Below are positions 50,878 through 59,973 of a DNA stretch of 64,000 bases, in pieces (within the stretch, counting starts at the first letter, position 1; each line of letters starts with the position of its first letter). Below the pieces are notes generated by a model. The model was not told where the DNA came from. It worked only from the letters and a program-made list of their open reading frames with translations, and ran no database searches. Origin of the DNA: CALMBW01 sp963779645 (GTDB lineage: Bacteria; Actinomycetota; CADDZG01; WHSQ01). The stretch spans positions 248,001 to 312,000 of the forward strand of contig CAVZYX010000015.1 of NCBI GenBank assembly GCA_963779645.1. Reading direction: 5' to 3'. A program made the translations under genes and the position numbers.

Positions 50878-52303
50878 GCGGGGTTCCATCCTGCGTACTT
50901 CGGTGGGCGCGCCGGGCATCCCGCCTGCCGCCGACGCGTACTCGGGTACACCGACGCAGGTGAACACCAATGCGTCGAGAGGCTCTCCAAGAAGGTCAGG
51001 GATCTCGCTGTCGAGGAAGGTCATCCCCGTGGCGCTCGCCCCGAGGCTGTACGCGAGCAGATGCAACCTGCCCAGAACGAGGCCCGCAGCAAGCTGTGCG
51101 TCGCGGTACTCGCGGTCGTCGAGTGAGCTCACGTCGGTCGCGGAGATCACAACGAACGCAGCGTCGCGGGCGAGCCCCTGCTCCAGGGACACGCGATAGA
51201 GCTCCTCGCGCAGATCTCCCGCACGAACTGGCGCCGAAAGATCTGGCCACCGGTAGACCCCGGGAGAAAGTCCCTCCACGTCGTGCACCACTACGAAGTG
51301 AGGAAGATCGATCCCGCGCATAGCAACTCGCAGCGAGGTGAGCAGAAGATCTTCGAGAGACCGCGGTGGGGTCCATCCGGCGCTGTGACCCGCGTTGAAG
51401 CACGACGTTCTCGACAGGTTCGGAATCACCCTCAACGGGCACTTCGATAGAAGGGCCGCTCTCCCACGATGGGCCCAGCGAGTCGAGATCCCCGGCATGA
51501 TGCGCCGCGGTAACAAGAGGGAACTCAACGGGGGCCGCGTCGACATCACCTTCGGACGCCGGGCCTCCCGCTTCGAGCGCAGGCTCGCCGTTACCAAATG
51601 CGACCACTGCAACCGGAAATTCGTGGACGCCCTCCGCACCTACGAGCGATGTGAGCGCAGCATCCGGGAACCGACTGTGCAGCTTCGGGTTTAGACCGGC
51701 GGAGTCGGCAAGAGTGAGCAGCTGAGAAAGCATGGTGCCTGCATCCCAATAGATATGCCGGTAGCCACGCTCCCGATAGCGCCAGCCCGTACGCCACGGG
51801 ATACCGGTGATGACGATGGCAGGAGCACTACCTAGCGGTGGCGGCCCGACCTGTACGAGAACATGCTCGAGCGGGTTGTACCAGTGCACTCCCGCGGGGA
51901 CCCTCGTGCCCTCGGGAGCGACGACGTACAACTCGAGAGGGAAACGGCCACCGGCCGAACCGGCGGCACGGAATAGATAGGTGCCGTACGGCCGTTCCGA
52001 AGTGCGCACCACTCCCGCGGATAGATGCAGCAGCCGCGAGAGCTGCGCAAGATCCAGTTCGGCATCTTCGACATCGGAAGTACCGGCGAGCACGGCAACA
52101 GCAGGGTCTTCAGTCGTCGGCCAAGTCCCATGTAGCGGTACCTGGGGTAGAGATGGTGCGTACCGCTTGAAGAACAGCGGAAGCCGATCTAGATCGTTGA
52201 CCTCAAGGTCCTGCAGAACACGAGGATCGTCGATGGGCTCATCCCACTCTCGGCCGGGTTCGTAGGACGTCAATCGATGCAGTAACTGCGTGGAGGTCTC
52301 CAT
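50872..52303 (-). pseudogene. SagB-type tandem nitroreductase, frameshifted
   Basis: A two-domain SagB/ThcOx-family dehydrogenase in two frames. The N-terminal frame (ATG 52303) includes LSAGVVRTSERPYGTYLFRAAGS and GWRYRERGYRHIYWDAGTML. The second domain begins QRGSQRRMDP in that frame and goes on as SLEDLLLTSLRVAMRGIDLPHFVVVHDVEGL in the next. Removing one C of the CCCC run (51368-51371) rejoins them naturally. Either an assembly indel or a recent mutation. SagB relatives oxidise azolines in RiPPs, but there is no precursor or cyclodehydratase here, so it is likely a stand-alone flavin enzyme. Confidence 0.82.
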
Positions 52304-52385
52304 CTTGAGGTCAGGAGTCTAGTGACCTTTTCAGACCGCCTCAGGCGAATGGAATCATCGGCATGACCGCTGTGTTCTCCTAGCC

Positions 52386-53684
52386 ATGATGGATCCGAAC
52401 CGCGTTATCCGTAGCTACCTGGTGATCAGCGGGCTATTCACGATGTCTGCCTCACTCATCTGGGGTATCAACACCCTCTTCCTTCTGGATGCAGGTCTCT
52501 CCATCTTCGAAGTGTTCCTGGCTAATGCCGTCTTCACCGCGGCGATGGCGCTGTTCGAGATCCCGACCGGTGTCGTGGCCGACACCAGGGGACGGCGCAT
52601 CTCGTTTCTTTTCTCTGAGGCCACGCTCGCGATCGGGACCCTCGCGTACGTGGGTGTCGCGGCGATCGATGGTGGCTTGCTTCTCTTCTGTCTCGCAGGC
52701 GTGATCCTCGGTCTCGGATACACCTTCTATTCGGGGGCGGTCGAAGCGTGGCTCGTTGACGTGCTGAAAGCGACGGGTTACCACCGCGAACTGGACCGGG
52801 TCTTCGCACGAGCGTCGATGGTTTCAAGTGTCGCGATGATCGTGGGAACGATCCTTGGCGGTCTGCTCGGTCAGATCGATCTGTCGCTCCCCTACCTCGC
52901 TAGAGCGGCGCTCGTCCTCATGGCTTTCACCGTGGGGTTTCGCACGATGCACGACATCGGGTTCACCCCTAGGACTATGCGGATGAAAGGCATCGTCGGC
53001 GAGATGCGCAAGGTTGCACAGGTCGGCCTTACCTATGGCTGGCGCGCACCTGCGGTGCGTCTCCTAGTGATCGATTCCTTCGTGACCTTCGGTTTCTTCT
53101 CTTGGGCCTGGTATGCGTGGCAGCCTTACTTCCTCGAACTGTACGGAGAAGATGCAGTTTGGTTGTCGGGGCTCATCGCCTCGCTCTTCGCTTTAGCCGG
53201 CATCGTTGGCAATGCGCTCGTTGGAAAGCTGTTGAAACCCGGTCGCCGGCGCACGACGATCCTTCTGACGGCATCGGCCATAACAACGGCAACGATGGTG
53301 GCAACCGGCGCGATCCGCTCGTTCTGGGTCACGGTGCCGATCTTCCTCTTCGGTGCGATTGCTATGGGCGTCTTACAACCGGTTCGCCAGACCTACCTTC
53401 ACAAGTCGATCCCCACCAACGAGCGAGCAACTCTGGTGTCTTTCGATTCTTTGATGGGCAGTCTGGGAAGCGTTGGCGGTCAAAGCGGACTTGGGTATCT
53501 GTCCCAAGAGCGATCCATCCCGGTCGGTTTCGTAGTTGGAGGACTCACAACGATCTTCGCCCTACCGATCTTCGGGCGGCTTCGGGCCTTGAACGAGCCC
53601 GCAGACCTAGTCACTCCTGAAGATCCCGAGGTGACAGCGGCCCCCGACATAGCTGCGGAACATCTCGAGCGCTCAGACGGTTGA
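52386..53684 (+). CDS. MFS transporter
   Basis: A 432-residue permease with about twelve helices. The first-half motif GVVADTRGRRISFL between helices 2 and 3 and a similar ETYLHKSIPTNERATLVSFDS-like segment in the second half mark the major facilitator superfamily (drug/unknown-solute exporters). The next gene starts 59 bp later. Substrate unknown. Confidence 0.9.
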   Translation: MMDPNRVIRSYLVISGLFTMSASLIWGINTLFLLDAGLSIFEVFLANAVFTAAMALFEIPTGVVADTRGRRISFLFSEATLAIGTLAYVGVAAIDGGLLLFCLAGVILGLGYTFYSGAVEAWLVDVLKATGYHRELDRVFARASMVSSVAMIVGTILGGLLGQIDLSLPYLARAALVLMAFTVGFRTMHDIGFTPRTMRMKGIVGEMRKVAQVGLTYGWRAPAVRLLVIDSFVTFGFFSWAWYAWQPYFLELYGEDAVWLSGLIASLFALAGIVGNALVGKLLKPGRRRTTILLTASAITTATMVATGAIRSFWVTVPIFLFGAIAMGVLQPVRQTYLHKSIPTNERATLVSFDSLMGSLGSVGGQSGLGYLSQERSIPVGFVVGGLTTIFALPIFGRLRALNEPADLVTPEDPEVTAAPDIAAEHLERSDG

Positions 53685-53743
53685 GAAAAAACGATGCCGA
53701 ACTCCTCACAGGATCGCTTGCCCCCGGGTTACAAGGGTCAACG

Positions 53744-54676
53744 ATGACGAGCGAAATGGTTACCTCACCGCCCGTCCCGAAGAGCCGCTTCTTGCAGAGC
53801 GGCGCCGGGACGCGACTTGAGGCTTTCGGCCCTAGCGAATGGGGCCTGCTCGCGATCATCGCCTCCATCTGGGGCTCGTCGTTCGTTCTGATCGACGTGG
53901 CGCTTGAGTCGTTCCGACCCGGCGTGATCGCCGCAGCGCGCGTCTTACTGGGTGCTTCTGCGCTAGCTCTCGTCCCGGCCGCTAGGAAGTCGATCGCGCG
54001 CGAGGACCGCCTCCGCATCGCATTCCTCGGGATCATCTGGACCGGGATCCCGATGTCGCTGTTTCCGATAGCTCAACAGTGGATCGACTCTTCCGTCGCG
54101 GGCATGCTCAACGGAGCTATGCCTCTGGCGACGGCCGCTTGGTCGACGTTGCTGTTGCGCAGACTTCCGGGACGGTTCCAACTGATCGGTTTGGTCGTGG
54201 GATTCAGCGGGATCCTCGCGATCTCCTGGGCACAGATACAAGGGTCGAGCGCCACACTGCAGGGCACGGTTCTCATAATCCTCGCGGTCACCTTGTATGG
54301 GCTTTCCGCGAACCTCGCTGTTCCGCTTCAGCAGCGTTACGGCGCACTACCGATCCTTTTGCGTGCGCAGCTCGCAGCTCTGATCGTTGTGATCCCGCTG
54401 GGCATCGCACACCTGCCGGGCTCCAGTTGGTCATGGGGTTCGGCTGCCGCGATGGTGCCCTTGGGTGTTCTCGGAACAGCGATGGCGTTCGTGCTGATGG
54501 CCACGCTTGTGGGCCGCGTGGGGGGACCGCGGGGATCGGTTGCGATCTATTTCGTGCCGGTCGTCGCGATGATCCTCGGCGTGACGTTGCTCGATGAAAC
54601 CATCGCTCTTTCGGCGATCTTCGGAACCGTCCTCGTCCTCACAGGGGCATGGCTCACGTCCCGACGTGAGCATTAG
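53744..54676 (+). CDS. EamA/DMT-family transporter
   Basis: A 310-residue permease with ten predicted helices in two EamA repeats (LLAIIASIWGSSFVLIDVALESFRPG; TLYGLSANLAVPLQQRYG). ATG 53744 is used; the frame upstream to 53681 lacks conserved sequence and would overlap the MFS stop. It is probably co-transcribed with the MFS gene as a two-exporter unit. Substrate unknown. A perfect hairpin lies across its stop (54652-54671). Confidence 0.88.
   Translation: MTSEMVTSPPVPKSRFLQSGAGTRLEAFGPSEWGLLAIIASIWGSSFVLIDVALESFRPGVIAAARVLLGASALALVPAARKSIAREDRLRIAFLGIIWTGIPMSLFPIAQQWIDSSVAGMLNGAMPLATAAWSTLLLRRLPGRFQLIGLVVGFSGILAISWAQIQGSSATLQGTVLIILAVTLYGLSANLAVPLQQRYGALPILLRAQLAALIVVIPLGIAHLPGSSWSWGSAAAMVPLGVLGTAMAFVLMATLVGRVGGPRGSVAIYFVPVVAMILGVTLLDETIALSAIFGTVLVLTGAWLTSRREH
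54652..54671. other. Perfect 8-bp hairpin at the end of the EamA gene
   Basis: GCTCACGT-CCCG-ACGTGAGC, an 8-bp stem with a 4-nt loop overlapping the last codons. There is no following T-run, so intrinsic termination is doubtful. Confidence 0.45.
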
Positions 54677-54685
54677 AGTCATTAC

Positions 54686-54955
54686 ATGACGAGCTGCACG
54701 CACGTCGATCAAGTAGCGGTGACTTCAACCGAAGTGCAAGCCTGCGAGGACTGCGTCGCGATCGGTAGTGGCTGGGTCCACCTCCGGTTATGCATGACGT
54801 GCGGCTACGTCGGCTGCTGTGATTCCTCGCCGAACAAACATGGATCGAAGCACGCTGGAGCCACGCAGCATCCGATCGTGCGATCGATCGAGGTGGGCGA
54901 GGAATGGGCCTACTGCTACCCGGACGATCTGTTCTTCAAGTCCTTCCCCCGCTGA
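54686..54955 (+). CDS. UBP-type zinc finger protein
   Basis: An 89-residue stand-alone ZnF-UBP domain. Zinc ligands are the cysteines and histidines in CTHVDQ, ACEDCVAIG, CMTCGYVGCCDSS and KHGSKHAGATQHP. In eukaryotes this domain binds the ubiquitin C-terminus; small bacterial versions are widespread in actinobacteria and have no established role. It starts 9 bp after the EamA stop and overlaps the convergent alkyltransferase-like gene by 40 bp. Confidence 0.9.
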   Translation: MTSCTHVDQVAVTSTEVQACEDCVAIGSGWVHLRLCMTCGYVGCCDSSPNKHGSKHAGATQHPIVRSIEVGEEWAYCYPDDLFFKSFPR

Positions 54956-55269
54956 ACGACTCGTCTCTGTAGCTCATCCCAGTAGATCCGCATGACTGGA
55001 TCCGCCCGGCCGGACTTATCGAAGTTGACGCCTTCTGCCTCTAAGCGGTTTCTGGCTCGCGTCGTCTCCGAAGTTCGCTGACGAGCGATCGTGCCGTCGT
55101 GACGCAACACTCGATGCGCATTCGGAAAATCATCAGACATAGCCGCTTCGTGACCGACTGCCCGCGCCGACCGAGGTGAGCCCGCGGCTTCAGCGATATC
55201 TCCGTAAGTGGTCCACTCCCCGGATCGAACCAGGGCAGCGATCAGACCAAACTCCGTCTGCTGCTTCAT
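54916..55269 (-). CDS. Alkyltransferase-like (MGMT-related) DNA-binding protein
   Basis: A 117-residue protein with only the MGMT DNA-binding domain. TYGDIAEAAGSPRSARAVGHEAAM is the helix-turn-helix with the arginine finger. Where MGMT has PCHR, this has PNAHRVL: the alkyl-accepting Cys is absent. Alkyltransferase-like proteins bind bulky O6-alkylguanine and hand it to nucleotide-excision repair. I start at ATG 55269 (MKQQTEFGLIAAL); a longer open frame upstream overlaps the ABC permease and is spurious. Confidence 0.87.
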   Translation of the reverse strand: MKQQTEFGLIAALVRSGEWTTYGDIAEAAGSPRSARAVGHEAAMSDDFPNAHRVLRHDGTIARQRTSETTRARNRLEAEGVNFDKSGRADPVMRIYWDELQRRVVQRGKDLKNRSSG

Positions 55270-55280
55270 AGAGAGGGGGG

Positions 55281-56177
55281 CTAGGAGACGTCTCGGGCCC
55301 TGAAGAAAGCGGTCGCGATAGCTACGGCGCCCGCGGAGTACACGATCACCGTGATCAAGGACGCGGCAACACTCCGCGACGAGAGGAATATCTCGTCCGG
55401 GCGCCCCGTCAAGAACGACGCGGCGTTGTCCCCGATCAACCACGGTTGCCAATTTGGCTTCAGACCCCGGAGGATCGATTCGGCCACCGCGAAATAGACG
55501 AAACCGATCACCAACGCGACCGTTGTATTGCGAGCGAGGGACGCGATAGCGAGACCGAAGGTCGCAAACAGGCCGGCGATCAAAGCTCCACGGCTCACGA
55601 CCTCTGCTGCGTCCAAGAGCCAGGTGGCGTCCACCCCCTCTGTCGTCCCTCGAAGGATGGCTACCGGCCATAAAGCAAGTCCCAGGATGAGTTGCATGAA
55701 GACGGCGAATATCCCGACTCCGGTAAAGGCGCCCAAAGCCTTTCCGGCCATCACGCGGGCCCGACGTGGCTCCCAAGTGAGCATCGTTGTCATCGTGCCC
55801 GAGCCCCACTCCGCACCGATGAAGGAAGCTCCAAAGGCGAGGCCGAGGATGATCAGCGGGATGCTCGTACCTTCAAAGACATCTTTGAGGTCTGTCAGAT
55901 GGAACCGCTTGTCATAGCCATCTGCGGGTACGACGTGGTTCTCGCAAAACTCCTCCGGCGATTCCGATGTGCCAAATTCAGTGGCCAGATCCTTGGTTTC
56001 GAAATTGCTGATGCAACTCGCCAAGTCTTGTTCGTAAGCTTCTGCGTTGAAGGTTCCTTCGGACGTAAAGAAAACAATAAGAGCGGCCGTGACTATCCCG
56101 CCGATCGTCACCAGACCGAAGACTCGGAACGAGCGACGCCACGCGAATCGCCTCAGCTCGGTGAGTAGAAGCCTCAT
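55281..56177 (-). CDS. ABC-2 type permease
   Basis: A 298-residue membrane protein with six helices and a large extracytoplasmic loop after helix 1 (residues 40-100, two Cys). The SFIGAEWGSGTMTTMLTWEPRRARVMAGKALGAF block between helices 2 and 3 is the ABC-2 permease coupling region. It pairs with the ATPase upstream, overlapping by 4 bp. It most likely exports a drug, lipid or peptide. Confidence 0.9.
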   Translation of the reverse strand: MRLLLTELRRFAWRRSFRVFGLVTIGGIVTAALIVFFTSEGTFNAEAYEQDLASCISNFETKDLATEFGTSESPEEFCENHVVPADGYDKRFHLTDLKDVFEGTSIPLIILGLAFGASFIGAEWGSGTMTTMLTWEPRRARVMAGKALGAFTGVGIFAVFMQLILGLALWPVAILRGTTEGVDATWLLDAAEVVSRGALIAGLFATFGLAIASLARNTTVALVIGFVYFAVAESILRGLKPNWQPWLIGDNAASFLTGRPDEIFLSSRSVAASLITVIVYSAGAVAIATAFFRARDVS

Positions 56178-57103
56178 GCATCTTCCTTCGGTTCCAATGG
56201 ATCGGCCGTCAGTTCGAGGAACACTGTCTCTAGATCCGCTTCTTGGGGTCGCAACTCTGTGAGGTAGAGGTTGCGATCGGCCAACGTCTTAGTCACCAAC
56301 GCCGCATCACCCTCGGGAACGTCGATCACCAATCGGTCATCGCCGATAACTGCAGATATCCCGGCCGTTTCGAGGGCTGCACGCCCTGCCTCCAGGTCGT
56401 CCAAACGTGCTGTGAGACGTCCGGATCTAGCTTTCAGCACGTCCTCTACGCGACCAGATGCGACACAGCGCCCACGAGCGAGGATCGCAACGCGGTCGCA
56501 GGTCTGTTGCACCTCGCTCAAGATGTGGCTCGACACGAACACGGTGCGACCTTCAGCGCCCAATGATCGAAGTAGTTCTCGGATCTCCTTGATGCCGGCT
56601 GGGTCCAAACCATTCGCTGGTTCGTCGAGGATCAGCACTTCTGGGTCTTTGAGTAGTGCGGCGGCGAGGCCGAGGCGCTGCTTCATCCCGAGTGAGTAAG
56701 TCTTAACGCGGTGCGTTGCCCTTGTGCCTAGGCCAACTCGGTCCAAAGCATTGTCCACGGCTGTGCGACTGATCCCTTGAAGTCCTCCCAGCAGTAGCAG
56801 GTTCTTTCGTCCCGACATCCCGGGGAAGAAGGTCGGCGTTTCGACGATCGATCCCACGCGGGTGATCACACTCGGAAGGGCGAAGGTCGCATCCGCTCCC
56901 AGGAGGCTGCACCGTCCCCCAGATGGGCGCACAAGTCCAAGCAGGCAGCGGATCGTGGTGGTCTTGCCCGCGCCGTTCGGTCCTAGGAATCCGAAAACAC
57001 CACCGGCAGGAACGGAAAGATCAAGCCCTGCGAGCGCAATCGTTTCCCCACCCCGGAGGCGTCGGTATCTCTTGGTCAGGCCCTCTATCTCGATGACTTC
57101 CAC
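56174..57103 (-). CDS. ABC transporter ATP-binding protein
   Basis: A 309-residue DRA/CcmA-type ATPase. Walker A is GPNGAGKTT at 41-49; the signature is YSLGMKQRLGLA; Walker B is VLILDEPANGLDPAGIKE, with a D-loop and a C-terminal domain of about 90 residues. It drives the permease at 55281-56177. The promoter lies in the 101-bp gap to the divergent MBL gene. Confidence 0.95.
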   Translation of the reverse strand: MEVIEIEGLTKRYRRLRGGETIALAGLDLSVPAGGVFGFLGPNGAGKTTTIRCLLGLVRPSGGRCSLLGADATFALPSVITRVGSIVETPTFFPGMSGRKNLLLLGGLQGISRTAVDNALDRVGLGTRATHRVKTYSLGMKQRLGLAAALLKDPEVLILDEPANGLDPAGIKEIRELLRSLGAEGRTVFVSSHILSEVQQTCDRVAILARGRCVASGRVEDVLKARSGRLTARLDDLEAGRAALETAGISAVIGDDRLVIDVPEGDAALVTKTLADRNLYLTELRPQEADLETVFLELTADPLEPKEDA

Positions 57104-57204
57104 GGGGGCAACCTACCTGGGAGGGGACGAATCCGAAACGTCGAAATCTCCCATATGGGCAGGCCCCTCGTCCGCCACTCCAAGTAGGAGGAACCGAAGC
57201 AGCT

Positions 57205-58305
57205 ATGAAGAGGCTCGCGCTCGTCCTTTGCATGCTGGCATCAGCGGGTCTGATCTCGCCGGGTGGAGCCGCGGGAGCAAAGTCCGCTCTATCGAGCGAA
57301 ACCGTCAAGGCGCGCGTCCGGTTCTTCGGCGCCTCCAGCGTGGATCCGAAAACCGGTGCCGTTCGCAAGGACCGAGTGATCATGTCCTGGTTCGGCGTCT
57401 CCAGCTACGCGGCCGCTTTCAACGGACACGTCGTACTCGTTGATGCCTGGGTACCGCGCGGCTCGCATTCTGGCTACGTTCCCACCAACCCGCACGAGGT
57501 TGCAGCCCTAGCGCCCGAGTACATCTTCGTCGGGCATGGGGACTTCGATCACGTCGCCGATGCGGCCGAGATCGTCGGTATATCGGGGGCGACCGTGGTT
57601 GGAACCCAAGCCCATTGCGATTCGATCGAGGAACAGCTCGGTGAACCGATCAAGTGTGTTGCGGTGTTTCCCGCCGACCCTCCTGGTGGGTTGTCGAAAG
57701 ATCTCTCGAAGCTGATGTCGGGGGTTGGCATCACCGCCGTTTCTCACGTCCACTCTTCATTCGAGGCTCCAGAGCAGGGTGATGGCGGACGGCTCCCGTG
57801 CCCGCCGATCTGGAACCCCGGTGACACTGCGAACCACCCACCGACCCCCGAAGATTTTCAACACCTCGTCACGCACTTGCCCGACCCTCGCGGCGGAAAC
57901 ATCCTCTATCAGTTCAGGATTGGCGAACTTTCGATCGCCTGGCATGACACGACCGGCAAGCTGACCGAAGATGCACCAGAAGTGATCGATCGTTTGGAAG
58001 AGTTACCTCCGACGGACATCCAGTTCGGCGCGATCCTTGCATTCGGTCAGGTCACGAACTGTTTGCGCAGTCTCGGGATGTACGTGCAGGCGCTCAACCC
58101 CGATGTCTTCACGCCGACGCATCACGACAACTTCACTTACTTCATCGGGGGGAACGCTAAGGATCTCGAGCCTTACGTCCGCGATGAGATCGATCGGATC
58201 CCCCAAGAAGACAGACCCGAGATCTTCTATACGTATGACCCGGACGCCTACATCCAGCCCGAGCTGTACACATACAATCCGAAAGACAAGCGCTGGCGCG
58301 ACTAA
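57205..58305 (+). CDS. Secreted metallo-beta-lactamase-fold hydrolase
   Basis: A 366-residue exported protein. Signal peptide LALVLCMLASAGLISPGGAAG. The MBL metal motif is FVGHGDFDHVADAAE (H-x-D-x-D-H); later ligands are in VSHVHSSF and the THHDNFTYF region. It resembles the UlaG/YycJ-like lactonase or phosphodiesterase branch, but the substrate is unknown. AGGAGG lies 13 bp before the ATG. Confidence 0.85.
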   Translation: MKRLALVLCMLASAGLISPGGAAGAKSALSSETVKARVRFFGASSVDPKTGAVRKDRVIMSWFGVSSYAAAFNGHVVLVDAWVPRGSHSGYVPTNPHEVAALAPEYIFVGHGDFDHVADAAEIVGISGATVVGTQAHCDSIEEQLGEPIKCVAVFPADPPGGLSKDLSKLMSGVGITAVSHVHSSFEAPEQGDGGRLPCPPIWNPGDTANHPPTPEDFQHLVTHLPDPRGGNILYQFRIGELSIAWHDTTGKLTEDAPEVIDRLEELPPTDIQFGAILAFGQVTNCLRSLGMYVQALNPDVFTPTHHDNFTYFIGGNAKDLEPYVRDEIDRIPQEDRPEIFYTYDPDAYIQPELYTYNPKDKRWRD

Positions 58306-58317
58306 GAACGGTTGTAG

Positions 58318-58956
58318 CTAGGAGGCTGGTTTTGGGTCTAGGTGACTTAGGCCGTTCCACGCCAGATTGACTATGTGAGCGCGGACGATGTCGAGTTTCG
58401 GCTTCTTAGAGTCGAGCCACCACTGACCCACTAGAGCCACCATCCCGACAAGAGCACGCGAATACAGCGGCGCAAGCTTGGTTTCGAACCCCCGTGCTTT
58501 GAACTCGGCCACAAGGATGTGCTCGACCTGGGCACCGATGTCGTTCAGGAGGCTCCCGTACGTGCCGACCGTGCTCACTGTTGGGACATCACGGGTCAGA
58601 GTGCGGAACCCATCGGGTTCCTCCTCGATGTAGGTGAGGAACGCCTCAGCCGCCTGTTCCAGCATGGTTCGCGGATTGTCTGCGTCTAGTGCCGAGGTGA
58701 TCCGGCCCAGAAGCGACCGCATCTCGCGATCGACCACGACGGCGTACAAGCCTTCCTTACCGCCGAAGTGCTCGTATACGACAGGCTTCGTGATCCCTGC
58801 TCGCTGCGCGACCTCTTCGATCGAGGACGCGTCGTACCCTTTTTCAGCAAACAAAGAGCGGCTAACGCTCAGCAGTTGCTCACGTCGCTCGCTGCCAGAC
58901 ATCCGCACGCGTTTTTCCTTGTCGTTCGATCCTTCACCCGTGAGGGGTTCGGTCAC
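58318..58956 (-). CDS. TetR regulator coupled to the desaturase
   Basis: A 212-residue TetR protein. The helix-turn-helix is YDASSIEEVAQRAGITKPVVYEHFGGKEGLYAVVVD. Its start overlaps the desaturase stop by 4 bp, so they are one operon. By analogy with FasR/DesT-type regulators, which respond to acyl-CoA, it would control membrane-lipid unsaturation; the palindrome at 59921-59935 is its likely operator. Confidence 0.92.
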   Translation of the reverse strand: MTEPLTGEGSNDKEKRVRMSGSERREQLLSVSRSLFAEKGYDASSIEEVAQRAGITKPVVYEHFGGKEGLYAVVVDREMRSLLGRITSALDADNPRTMLEQAAEAFLTYIEEEPDGFRTLTRDVPTVSTVGTYGSLLNDIGAQVEHILVAEFKARGFETKLAPLYSRALVGMVALVGQWWLDSKKPKLDIVRAHIVNLAWNGLSHLDPKPAS

Positions 58957-59891
58957 GACCTCCGGCTCGCGACCTGTTCTTCACTTGGGCGGCGCAAGTT
59001 ATGCGCTAGGCCCATCTTCTCAAGTCCTCGGATGATCCAGCCACTCGGGTCGGGCTGGAAGCGATCGATGCCATGTATCGCTGATGTCGGGAAAGCGTGG
59101 TGGTTGTTGTGCCAGCACTCCCCGAACGAGATGAGAGCCAGCGGCCACGCGTTAGTGCTCATGTCGGGAGTGTCGTAGGGACGCTTTCCGAAGTAATGGC
59201 AGATCGAGTTGATGCTCCACGTGACGTGGTGTAGCAGGAACACGCGTCCAAGTCCCGCCCAGAGGAAGGTGCGGATGGCGCCCGAAAGCGTTCCGGTGAA
59301 CGCGAATCCCACGATCGCAGGAGTGGTGAGAGATATGACGACCAACAACGGAAACAGTTTGTCGACCTTGCGCATCGTCCGGTTCTTGTGGAGGTCCGGA
59401 GCCCATCGCTGGACCTCGGTGCGCTCCTCAGCGAACAGCCAGCCGATATGGGCATGACCAAGCCCGTTGAGCCGGCCCATCAAGCCCTTGCCCTCCGACA
59501 GGTGGGGCGAATGAGGGTCCCCTTCTTTGTCCGCGTACGTGTGGTGGCGACGATGATCGGCCACCCAGGAGATAACCGAACCTTGAACGGCGAAACCGCC
59601 AGCCACAGCGAAGAAAGCGCGGAGGCGATCCGAAGTATCGAAGCTCTTGTGAGTCAGAAGCCGGTGGTAACCGATAGTCACGCCGAGACCACTGATCACG
59701 TAGGCGATCGTCATCACCGTTAGGTCGAGGGCCGTGATGCCCCACCCCCACAGCGTGGCTATCCCTACCGCGAGTCCTATGAAAGGCAACAACGTCACCA
59801 TGAGCACAGAGATCCGTTGAGCGCGCACCTGATGCTTCCCGAGTGTCTTGAGCCCCGGTACCGCGGCCCCCATCGATTCGACCGTACTCAT
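58953..59891 (-). CDS. Acyl-CoA (delta-9) fatty acid desaturase
   Basis: A 312-residue membrane desaturase with four helices. The histidine boxes are GYHRLLTHK (HxxxxH), WVADHRRHHTYAD (HxxHH) and ECWHNNHHAFP (HxxHH), together binding the di-iron centre. It introduces a cis double bond in acyl chains, affecting membrane fluidity. It is first in an operon with its own TetR regulator, with a 15-bp palindrome 30 bp upstream. Confidence 0.95.
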   Translation of the reverse strand: MSTVESMGAAVPGLKTLGKHQVRAQRISVLMVTLLPFIGLAVGIATLWGWGITALDLTVMTIAYVISGLGVTIGYHRLLTHKSFDTSDRLRAFFAVAGGFAVQGSVISWVADHRRHHTYADKEGDPHSPHLSEGKGLMGRLNGLGHAHIGWLFAEERTEVQRWAPDLHKNRTMRKVDKLFPLLVVISLTTPAIVGFAFTGTLSGAIRTFLWAGLGRVFLLHHVTWSINSICHYFGKRPYDTPDMSTNAWPLALISFGECWHNNHHAFPTSAIHGIDRFQPDPSGWIIRGLEKMGLAHNLRRPSEEQVASRRS

Positions 59892-59920
59892 CGTCTTCTC
59901 TCCTAACCTACCCCTACGTC

Positions 59921-59935
59921 ACCGTAACCTACGGT
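59921..59935. promoter_or_regulatory. Palindrome upstream of the desaturase operon
   Basis: ACCGTA-ACC-TACGGT, a perfect 6-bp inverted repeat with a 3-bp centre, starting 30 bp before the desaturase ATG. Its place and symmetry fit an operator for the co-transcribed TetR (58318-58956). Confidence 0.6.
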
Positions 59936-59973
59936 AGCGTAAGTATGAGCGGAGAGCAAATCGGTCTACGTAA

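Noticed and set aside
50872..52303. A RiPP (thiazole/oxazole) cluster around the SagB-type gene
   Set aside because: No precursor peptide, YcaO or leader-binding protein is nearby.
55270..55809. Long N-terminal extension of the alkyltransferase-like protein
   Set aside because: It is antisense-like shadow of the ABC permease in another frame; the real protein begins at MKQQTEFG.
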